DNA from: an uncultured Clostridia bacterium
GTDB taxonomy: Bacteria > Bacillota > Clostridia > Christensenellales > Borkfalkiaceae
Assembly (NCBI GenBank): GCA_944363045.1
Contig: CALVTT010000014.1
Coordinates: forward strand, 1-35,191
Length of the DNA: 35,191 nucleotides
Reading direction: 5' to 3'
This document shows, piece after piece, positions 7,719 through 14,072 of the stretch (the first letter of the stretch is position 1; each line of letters opens with the position of its first letter). The notes beneath the pieces are model-generated. The model searched no databases and was not told the origin of the DNA. It saw nothing but the letters and a program-made list of their open reading frames with translations. The translations under genes were made by a program, and so were the position numbers.

Positions 7719-7743
7719 ATAGTATGGCGGGATGAATGCGCGC

Positions 7744-8568
7744 TCAAACGCCGGAATAGGCAGAGAAGCCGCCATCGACGGGAATCACCGTCCCCGTCAC
7801 GAAGCCGCTCGCGTTGTCATCGGCGAGCCACAATAATGCGCCGAGAAGGTCGCCGACTTCGCCGAACTTCTTCATGGGCGTCGCAGCTAAAATATTGCCC
7901 GTGCGCGCCGTGGGCGTGCCGTCCTCGTTGAAGAGAAGGGCGCGGTTCTGATTGGTGACGAAAAAGCCCGGGGCGATGGCGTTGCAGCGGATGCCCTTCG
8001 AGGCAAAGTGCACGGCGAGCCACTGCGTGAAGTTACTAATGCCCGCCTTTGCCGCAGAATAGGCGGGAATTTTCGTCAGGGGGCGGTAGGCGTTCATCGA
8101 GGAGATGTTGATGATGTTGCCGCCCGTCTTTGTCATATTCTGCGCGAAGACCTGCGTGACGAGGAACGCCGTCGTGATGTTGAGGTCGAAGACGAACTTG
8201 ATGCCGCTCTCGTCGAGGGCAAAGAAGTCCTTTTGCGCTTCCTCCGCCGCCGTCTCGTTGTCCGTCGTGGCGCGGGGATTGTTGCCGCCCGCTCCGTTGA
8301 TGAGGAAGTTGACGGGCCCGAAGGCTTCGTTGACCTCCTCTTTGGCAGCTTTGATGCTCTCTTTATCGAGACAGTTGCATCTGACCGCGATGGCATTCTC
8401 GCCGATGTCGTCGGCGACAGCTTTGGCGGCGTCGTAGTTGATGTCGAGGAGCGCCACTTTGGCGCCGCAGGCAGCGAGGGCACGGGCGAACTCGCTCATA
8501 AGCACGCCGCCTGCTCCCGTGACGGCGACCACTTTATCGTTGAGATCGACTTGAAAAGGCAGTTTCAT
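7744..8568 (-). CDS. uxuB: D-mannonate oxidoreductase (fructuronate reductase), SDR type
   Basis: This short-chain dehydrogenase probably reduces D-fructuronate to D-mannonate with NAD(P)H, linking uxaC to uxuA. The Rossmann loop TGAGGVLM (17-24), the NGAGG motif (91-95), the catalytic serine in ISSMNAY (156-157) and Y170-x3-K174 are present. It resembles the Bacillus SDR-type UxuB rather than the unrelated long-chain E. coli enzyme. The length, 274 residues, is normal. The ATG follows AAGGAGG with a six-base spacer. It is the first gene of the operon, next to the promoter. A general sugar SDR is possible, but the neighbourhood makes the mannonate role likely. Confidence 0.88.
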   Translation of the reverse strand: MKLPFQVDLNDKVVAVTGAGGVLMSEFARALAACGAKVALLDINYDAAKAVADDIGENAIAVRCNCLDKESIKAAKEEVNEAFGPVNFLINGAGGNNPRATTDNETAAEEAQKDFFALDESGIKFVFDLNITTAFLVTQVFAQNMTKTGGNIINISSMNAYRPLTKIPAYSAAKAGISNFTQWLAVHFASKGIRCNAIAPGFFVTNQNRALLFNEDGTPTARTGNILAATPMKKFGEVGDLLGALLWLADDNASGFVTGTVIPVDGGFSAYSGV

Positions 8569-8598
8569 AAGTTTCCTCCTTGCTATTTTAACAGCTTT

Positions 8599-8627
8599 AT
8601 TATATCGCTGTCAAGAGTAAATTTCTA
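8599..8627 (-). promoter_or_regulatory. Promoter of the hexuronate operon
   Basis: On the minus strand a perfect TATAAT (8599-8604) lies 17 bases after TAGAAA (8622-8627). A perfect TTGACA (8609-8614) also pairs with TTAAAA or TAAAAT near 8585-8591, but transcripts from that option would start almost on the ribosome site. An imperfect dyad ACAGC-N11-GCTGT overlaps the -10 region and could be an operator; no bound regulator can be named. Confidence 0.65.
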
Positions 8628-8724
8628 TCACATTCGTTTCGTTTCTTGCAAAATATTTTCTTTTTTTGTGCGGATGGGCTCACAACGAGAGCCTGCCGCC
8701 AAAAAGGGAGCGGGCGAGAGCCGT

Positions 8725-9285
8725 TCAGCCGCCGAGGTTATGCAAAAACGCCGTCTTTAACAGCGCTTCCTCCCCCGCCGCTGCACCCCTTTCCACAAGT
8801 TCGAGGAAGGCGGGAAGCTGCGCCCACGACGCCTCCTCGTTTTTGACGAGGATGGGATAGAAGATGACGCCGCTTGTTTCCGCCGCCTTCATGTCGCCCG
8901 GGGCGTCGCCGCACATGACGGCGCACTTGGGCTCGTACCCCTTTTTGAGGAGCGCGGAGATGCAGTGCGCTTTGGAGCCGTCCTGCTGGGTCGTGAGCAC
9001 GTCGACGTGAGCAAGGAGGCCCGAGCGCCGCCACTCCCCCTCCACCGCCGCATAGTTAGCGCTGGAGACGACGGCGATATCAAAGTGCGCATGGGCGGCG
9101 GAGAGCACCTCACGAACGCCCTTGAAGGCAACTTTTTCTTCGTCTGTGAGAGTGCCGATGGCCCTGTTGACGGCGCGCGACCATGAAAGCGCCTTTTGAA
9201 AGACGGGATTTTCGGCGGCGTGCTCCTCGACGGCGCGCTCGGAAAGTTCTTTGCTGTTCTTTGCCCATTGGGAGAATGCCGCGAC
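8725..9285 (-). pseudogene. HAD-family phosphatase, C-terminal remnant
   Basis: The last 186 or so residues of a haloacid-dehalogenase-type phosphatase are recognisable: VVSSANYAAVEGEW (second HAD motif), QDGSKAHCISALLKKGY (with the motif III lysine) and CGDAPGDMKAA (motif IV). The N-terminal half with the DxD nucleophile is absent. Protein-like sequence stops near SQWAKNSKELS at about 9280, where the frame runs into the antisense of the AraC gene. No start codon or ribosome site is in a sensible place, and the catalytic aspartate is lost, so it is inactive. It is followed by a normal TGA. The longer open frame upstream to 9636 is not real gene sequence. Confidence 0.75.
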
Positions 9286-10238
9286 GTCCTCATCGGCCCC
9301 ACGCGCATGAACGAGCTGACGGAGAGCGACATCGACCTGCAGATGGCAAAACACGGCCTTCCTAAGTCGATGAGAAAGGACATCTCGCGCTTCCTTTACA
9401 GCACGCCCGTGATGGGCAACGAGAATTTTATGATGCTCCTGTCCCTCTTCGAGCTCGTGCTCAACGGCGTCATCACCCCCATCTCCGACATCCTGACGGG
9501 CGGAAACGCCGAAGGGGCGCAGGAGGTCTACATCGATACCGTCGATATCGTGCAGCCGCGTACCTCGGGCGAATACGAGGAGAACATCCGCTATCTCATC
9601 CGCAACGGCATGGTGGAGGAGCTCGACAAGCTCCACTATGAAAACTATCAGGGCGTAGTGGGAAAATTGGGCCCCAACCAGCTGCGGAGTTTGAAGAACT
9701 CCCTCATCATCTTAAATTCCATGTGCCTGCGCGCCGCCATCTCGGGCGGGCTGGACACGGAGACTGCCTATACCCTCGGCGAGCTGTACGTCAAGCGCAT
9801 CGAGAGCGCAGAGACGCTGACGGAGCTGGGGAAGCCCTCTCAGCTCATCAAGAGGGACTACTGCCGGCGGGTGAAACGGCTCTCCGCGCCCAAGATAGAC
9901 AATCTTTATGTGTTGAAGGCGGCGGAATATATGTGCAGAAGCACATCTATGAGAAGGTGACGGCGGGCGAGCTGGCCGCAGAGGCGGGCATCACGCCCGA
10001 GTACCTTTCGACGCTCTTTTCCGAGCATCTGGGCTGCTCTATCCCCCAATACATTGCGCGGCAGAAGATGCTGGAGGCGAAAAAGCTTTTACGCTTTACC
10101 GATAAACCGCTTTCGGAGATCGCCGCGCTCTTAGGGTATTCCTCGCAGAGTTACTTTCAGGCGCAGTTCAAGAAGATACGGGGCATCACGCCTGCCGCCT
10201 ACCGCGAAAAATGCAGAAAGGGCGCGCGCGGAGAGTGA
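9286..10238 (+). pseudogene. AraC-family regulator, 5'-truncated and frameshifted
   Basis: Starting near VLIGPTRMNELTES (9286), the frame encodes the middle of an AraC-type regulator up to LYVLKAAEY. It then shifts frame at TATATG (9928-9933), where a second AT seems to have been added. The +2 frame continues VQKHIYEKVTAGELAAEAG and a full AraC DNA-binding domain (ITPEYLSTLFSEHLG, then LLGYSSQSYFQAQFKK) to the TGA at 10236. The promoter, start and perhaps 80-90 N-terminal residues are missing; the 5' end abuts the HAD remnant head to head. It may once have controlled the neighbouring sugar operon, but this is inference. Confidence 0.8.
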
Positions 10239-10259
10239 GGTCTTTGAGGTCTATATGGA

Positions 10260-10290
10260 GCCGCCCGCGCCGAAAAACGGCGCGGGCGGC
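10260..10290. repeat. Perfect 13-bp GC hairpin after the AraC remnant
   Basis: GCCGCCCGCGCCG (10260-10272) and CGGCGCGGGCGGC (10278-10290) are separated by AAAAA. No T run follows, so this is at best a weak terminator for the + strand. The remainder of 10239-10389 holds no gene. Confidence 0.8.
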
Positions 10291-10380
10291 GTGGAAACGA
10301 GCGCGGGCGGCATGGAAAAATGGTGCAGCATTTTAGAACGGCGCGGGGAAATGAATAGAAGAAGGCGCGAAGATCGCGGA

Positions 10381-10423
10381 AAAAGGCGGGCCGCCCGCCC
10401 TGCTTTCAAGCAGGGCGGGCGGC
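10381..10423 (-). terminator. Terminator after the ABC transporter operon
   Basis: A 16-bp perfect stem, GCCGCCCGCCCTGCTT (10390-10405) with AAGCAGGGCGGGCGGC (10408-10423), is followed on the minus strand by CCGCCTTTTT. It lies 17 bases beyond the permease stop. Confidence 0.75.
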
Positions 10424-10439
10424 GTGAAGGGCGCGGGAA

Positions 10440-11183
10440 TTATTTGACGTCGATGCGGCGGGAGAGCGTCATGTAGACGAAATAGAGGAGTGCGGCATCG
10501 ACGAGGCCGAAAAAGAGCACGGCGGCAAGGCCCGCGAAGGGCATGCTCCAGGCGCCGATGTAGAAAAAGACGGGCAGGAGCAAGTAGTCCGTCAGCAAAG
10601 GGAAGACGACGACGGTGCAGAAGAGATAGACAAGGAAGGGCATCGCCCCGCGCAGCATCGGGAAGTGCTGGCCGCTCGCACAAAGGAAATAGAGAAAGGC
10701 GAGCTCAAAGGAAAGCATGAGAAGAAGCAAAAGCACCGCCTCGAAGATGAGGATGGGCTCGGACGAGAGATAGGCGTAGACGACGGAGAGGATGTCCTCC
10801 GCGCTCACCCCGAGGACGGGCATGAGGTCGATGAGCGGCAGGAGCGCAAGGGCGCAGGGCAAAAAGACCGCCGCGCCCAAAAGGACAAAGACGAGCGCAA
10901 AGCCAAAGCGCAGAAAGAGCTGGCTCTGCGGCGTGAGGGGGAGCGTCAGTTCGTAGTTGCCGTAGGGGCGGTAGAGAAGCTGCACAAAGAGCACAAGGGC
11001 GATGATGAAGGGCGCCAAAATGAGCGCGCCTCCCGTCAGCAGCGCCAAGAAAAGAAGCAGCAGCCTGAACTCAGAGGCGGGCAGGGCGAAAAGCACAAGG
11101 AGCGTAAAGAGCGCCGTGAGAGCGCCCAACGCAAGGAAGGCAGTAAGATAGGGCTTTAATTGGCGCAAAATGAGCTGCTTCAT
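10440..11183 (-). CDS. ABC transporter membrane subunit (putative)
   Basis: A 247-residue, very hydrophobic protein with about six membrane spans (near residues 15-35, 42-70, 90-120, 140-170, 180-205 and 215-240). It has the look of ABC-2-type membrane subunits encoded next to a lone ATPase, but no diagnostic motif. Its ATG overlaps the ATPase stop in ATGA, so the two are translated together and probably form one exporter in the cytoplasmic membrane. The substrate is unknown; this type often exports peptides or drugs or senses envelope stress. A terminator follows. Confidence 0.65.
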   Translation of the reverse strand: MKQLILRQLKPYLTAFLALGALTALFTLLVLFALPASEFRLLLLFLALLTGGALILAPFIIALVLFVQLLYRPYGNYELTLPLTPQSQLFLRFGFALVFVLLGAAVFLPCALALLPLIDLMPVLGVSAEDILSVVYAYLSSEPILIFEAVLLLLLMLSFELAFLYFLCASGQHFPMLRGAMPFLVYLFCTVVVFPLLTDYLLLPVFFYIGAWSMPFAGLAAVLFFGLVDAALLYFVYMTLSRRIDVK

Positions 11184-11851
11184 TGCGTCACCTCCTCAAA
11201 GACATCGGCAAGCGATCGGTCTTGCGCGTTAAGCTCGTCGGTCGTGCCGTCATAGGCGACGCGGCCCCCCTTTAAGATGAGCGCACGCTCAAGATAGGGA
11301 GCAGGGCTGTAAGCATCCGCCGAAAAGAGCACTACGGCCTTCCCCTTCCCCTCATGCGCGAGGAAATCTTCAAAGACTTCGCGCGCGAGCCCGCTTGCAA
11401 GAGGCGGCTCATCGAGGAGATAGATCTCCGCGCGGCGGGCAAGCACGAGCGAAAGCCCCAAAAACCGCTGCTGCTGCGGCGTGAGGGAAGCGATCTTCTC
11501 TTTTTCCCCGAGGCGGAAGACTTCTAAAAAAGCGCGGGCGCGCTCGGGCGAGAAATCGGGGAACGCCTCGAAAAAGCGAAGCTCCCGCCCCACCGTCGAG
11601 CGCGGGCGGAAGAAGCTATGCTCGGGAAGATAGGCGGTGAATGCCTTGCTGCGGGCAGAGGGCGCAATGCCGTTGAGGCGCACCCCGCCTCCCGAGGCAT
11701 ATTGCAGCCCCACGGCGGCACGGGCGAGCGTCGTCTTGCCGCTGCCGAAGCGTCCGAGGATGCCCGTCACGCCCTCGGAGAGGGCGGCGTTGACGTAGAC
11801 CGTGAAGTTGGGGAAGACACGCTGGAATTGGTCATATTGCAGCAATGGCAT
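11180..11851 (-). CDS. ABC transporter ATP-binding protein with degenerate signature
   Basis: A 223-residue ATPase. Walker A is GRFGSGKT (33-40) and Walker B is IYLLDEPP (143-150). Where LSGGQ is expected there is LTPQQQR (123-129), so the signature is poorly conserved. The open frame extends 20 codons upstream, but I start at the ATG at 11851 because AGGAGG lies six bases before it; the upstream codons fall in a palindromic repeat. It overlaps the permease gene by 4 nt. It follows ynbB after about 70 bases, which hold the palindrome GCATAGTACTATGC. Substrate unknown. Confidence 0.8.
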   Translation of the reverse strand: MPLLQYDQFQRVFPNFTVYVNAALSEGVTGILGRFGSGKTTLARAAVGLQYASGGGVRLNGIAPSARSKAFTAYLPEHSFFRPRSTVGRELRFFEAFPDFSPERARAFLEVFRLGEKEKIASLTPQQQRFLGLSLVLARRAEIYLLDEPPLASGLAREVFEDFLAHEGKGKAVVLFSADAYSPAPYLERALILKGGRVAYDGTTDELNAQDRSLADVFEEVTQ

Positions 11852-11883
11852 ACGTTCCCTCCTGATATGTTGAGTATTTGACC

Positions 11884-11911
11884 GTACTATGTCACGCATA
11901 GTACTATGCAA
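11884..11911. repeat. Palindromic repeat upstream of the ABC genes
   Basis: GTACTATG-tcacg-CATAGTAC (11884-11904) overlaps a perfect 14-bp palindrome GCATAGTACTATGC (11896-11909). Nearly the same sequence occurs inside miaA at 13301-13323. Here it could act as an operator for the ABC genes or simply be a copy of a dispersed palindrome. Confidence 0.8.
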
Positions 11912-11920
11912 ACGGGCGAA

Positions 11921-13159
11921 TTATGCGGTTTCAGCTTCGCGAAGAAGGCGTTTTAAGATATATTCACAGGCGATGCGGCAATGTTCGTAAGTGAGCCCCC
12001 CTTGAAAGTAGGCGGTGTAGGGCTTGCGGATGGGCGCGTCGGCGGAGAGCTCGATGCTCGCTCCCTGCACAAAGCTCCCTGCCGCCATGATGACTTTGCA
12101 GTCGTAGCCGGGCATATCCCACGCCTCGAGGCGGACGAAACTGTCGACGGGCGAGCACTCCTGCACCGATTGGATGAAGCCTGTAAGCTCCTCCTCCGTG
12201 TTGAAGCGGACGGCACGGGTGATGTCGGCGGGCATCTTGTCGGCAGCGGGAAAGTTTTCGTAGCCGAGGGCGTCGAGGCAGGCGCCGATGAGGAGCCCCC
12301 CTTTGAGCGCCTGCGCGACGGTGTGCGGCGCAAGAAAGAGCCCCTGATAGTAGTACTGATAGCCGTAGGCGTAGGAGCCTACCTCCCCGCCCACCGAGGG
12401 CGCGGTGAGACGGTTCTCGATGCGCAAAATGCAGGCTTCTTTGCCTGCGATGTAGCCGCCCGTGGGGGCGATGCCGCCGCCGGGATTTTTGATGAGGGAG
12501 CCCACGATGACGTCCGCCCCCACTTCGGTGGGCTCCTGCTTTTCGACAAATTCGCCGTAGCAGTTGTCGACAAAGATGTCGCCCGCAAAGCCGCAGGCGC
12601 GCACGAAAGAGCACATCTTGCCGATCTCCGCCACCGTGAAGGCATCGCGGAGCTCGTAGCCGCGCGAGCGCTGGATATACACCATTTTATAAGGTTTTTG
12701 CGCGAAGGCGGCGCGGACGGCGGGCTCGTCGGGCTTGCCGTCTGCGTTGAGCTCAACGAAGTCGAAGGCGATATTGTAATCTTTGAGAGAGCCGTTGCCC
12801 TCCCCCCAGACGACGCCGCGCAAAGTGTCGTAGGGGGTGCCCGTGATGCAGAGGACGGCATCCCCCGCTTTCAAGAGCCCGAAGAGGGCGACGGTGAGGG
12901 CGTGCGTACCCGAGAGGAGCGCGGGCGAAACGATGGCGCGCTCCGCCCCGAAGGCACGGGCATAGACGCGGCCGAGGGCGTCCCTCCCCTCGTCGCCGTA
13001 GCCGTACCCCGTGGAAGGAGCAAAGTGACGGAGGGCGATCATCTCCTCGCGGAAGGCATCAAGCACCTTGCGTTGATTAAAAAGCGATGTTTCGTCGATG
13101 AGAGCAAAGCGGTCTGAAAGCGCTTTCTCCCTTTCGGCGATGAGTTCAGCTGCCTGCAT
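11921..13159 (-). CDS. ynbB: Methionine gamma-lyase-family PLP protein (YnbB, COG4100)
   Basis: A cytoplasmic PLP-dependent enzyme of the cystathionine/methionine gamma-lyase superfamily, often labelled aluminium resistance protein; its true reaction is not established. FVDNCYGEF contains the PLP-binding aspartate D198, and SLIKNPGGG contains the Schiff-base lysine K224. SPALLSGTHAL and GYGYGDEGRD are further conserved blocks. With the ATG at 13159 (AGGAGG 12 nt upstream) it has 412 residues, close to the Bacillus protein; the frame reaches 13207 but that part is inside miaA. The 14-base overlap with miaA matches the usual Bacillota miaA-ynbB neighbourhood. Confidence 0.88.
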   Translation of the reverse strand: MQAAELIAEREKALSDRFALIDETSLFNQRKVLDAFREEMIALRHFAPSTGYGYGDEGRDALGRVYARAFGAERAIVSPALLSGTHALTVALFGLLKAGDAVLCITGTPYDTLRGVVWGEGNGSLKDYNIAFDFVELNADGKPDEPAVRAAFAQKPYKMVYIQRSRGYELRDAFTVAEIGKMCSFVRACGFAGDIFVDNCYGEFVEKQEPTEVGADVIVGSLIKNPGGGIAPTGGYIAGKEACILRIENRLTAPSVGGEVGSYAYGYQYYYQGLFLAPHTVAQALKGGLLIGACLDALGYENFPAADKMPADITRAVRFNTEEELTGFIQSVQECSPVDSFVRLEAWDMPGYDCKVIMAAGSFVQGASIELSADAPIRKPYTAYFQGGLTYEHCRIACEYILKRLLREAETA

Positions 13160-14072
13160 ATAGCGATAAGACCTCCTGCGCCAGCTCTTTGACGGGCCGC
13201 GGCGCAAGCCATACGATGTGGCGTTTTCTTAAATATGTTAGCTGCCTTTTGGCGTAATTGCGTGTTTTTTGTTTGATTATGTCTGACATAGTATTGATTA
13301 TGTCTGACATAGTACTATGCAAATCGGTATTTTTTAAGATCTCGACTACTTCTTTATAGCCGATGCCCTGCATACATTGCGCATCTTCGGGAACGCCGCC
13401 TGCAAGGAGCCCCTTGACTTCCTCCACGAGTCCCTCCCCCATCATCTTGTCGACGCGGGCGTCGATGCGGGCGTAGAGCTCTTTGCGGGGATAGTCGATG
13501 CCGACGGCGAGGACGGGGAGGCGGGGAATGCGCTCGTCGTGCTGTTCGCTCTTGCGCCTGCCCGTGAGTTCATATATTTCGATCGCGCGGATGACGCGCT
13601 TTTTGTCGTTGGGGTGCAGTACCTCCGCGGAGGTGGGGTCGATATCATTCAGGCGGGCAAAGACCGCATCCCTCCCCTCCCGCTCGTACATCTCCTCGTA
13701 CTTTTGGCGGATGCTCTCATCGGCGGGAGCGCCGCCCAAGGTGCGCTCATAGAGGAGGGCGTCGAGGTAAAAGGAGGTGCCGCCGACGAGAACGGGCACT
13801 TTGCCGCGGGAGAGAATATCCTGCATCACGGGAAGGGCGAGGCGTTCGTAGTCACTGACGGAGAAGGGCGCGGTGGGGTCGACGACGTCGATCATATAGT
13901 GCGGGATGCCTCCCATCTCCTCTTTCGAAGGTTTTGCGGTGCCGATATCAAGGCCTTTATAGACGAGGAGGGCGTCCGCCGAGATGATTTCACCCCCCAA
14001 AAGCTTGGCGCATTCGACGGCAAGCGCCGTCTTGCCCGATGCCGTGGGACCCGCGACGACGAGCGCCTTCAT
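13146..14072 (-). CDS. miaA: tRNA dimethylallyltransferase
   Basis: MiaA adds a dimethylallyl group to A37 of tRNAs reading UNN codons, the substrate for MiaB encoded in the same operon. The P-loop GPTASGKT (8-15), LDIGTAKP (46-53), the GTSFYLDALL block and RNYAKRQLTYLRK near the C-terminus are typical. The length is 308 residues. A 21-bp tandem duplication (13275-13316) adds about seven residues (STMSDIIN-TMSDIIK, near 252-266) to the helix before the RNYAKRQ motif, where relatives have a single EEAIELIK-like turn. The ATG overlaps the mutL stop in ATGA. I expect it to be functional since the frame is intact. Confidence 0.95.
   Translation of the reverse strand: MKALVVAGPTASGKTALAVECAKLLGGEIISADALLVYKGLDIGTAKPSKEEMGGIPHYMIDVVDPTAPFSVSDYERLALPVMQDILSRGKVPVLVGGTSFYLDALLYERTLGGAPADESIRQKYEEMYEREGRDAVFARLNDIDPTSAEVLHPNDKKRVIRAIEIYELTGRRKSEQHDERIPRLPVLAVGIDYPRKELYARIDARVDKMMGEGLVEEVKGLLAGGVPEDAQCMQGIGYKEVVEILKNTDLHSTMSDIINTMSDIIKQKTRNYAKRQLTYLRKRHIVWLAPRPVKELAQEVLSLYAGS
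13275..13323. repeat. In-frame 21-bp duplication and palindromic repeat inside miaA
   Basis: GATTATGTCTGACATAGTATT (21 bp) at 13275-13295 is repeated at 13296-13316 with one change. Each copy holds the palindrome TATGTC-T-GACATA, and the second runs on into CATAGTACTATG (13308-13319) and CAAA, matching the ABC upstream repeat. Confidence 0.88.

Noticed and set aside
8609..8614. TTGACA as the sole -35 of the hexuronate operon
   Set aside because: Its matching -10 would put the transcript start on the ribosome site; the perfect TATAAT with a weaker upstream -35 fits better, though both are possible.
9286..9636. N-terminal third of a 303-residue HAD frame
   Set aside because: This part is the antisense of the AraC gene, with no HAD motifs.
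11852..11911. 20-residue N-terminal extension of the ABC ATPase
   Set aside because: It is encoded by the palindromic repeat, and the AGGAGG site clearly points to the ATG at 11851.
11981..13117. Long + strand frame opposite ynbB
   Set aside because: Low-complexity translation rich in Gly, Asp, Ala and Arg; it is the antisense of a conserved gene with high GC codon use.
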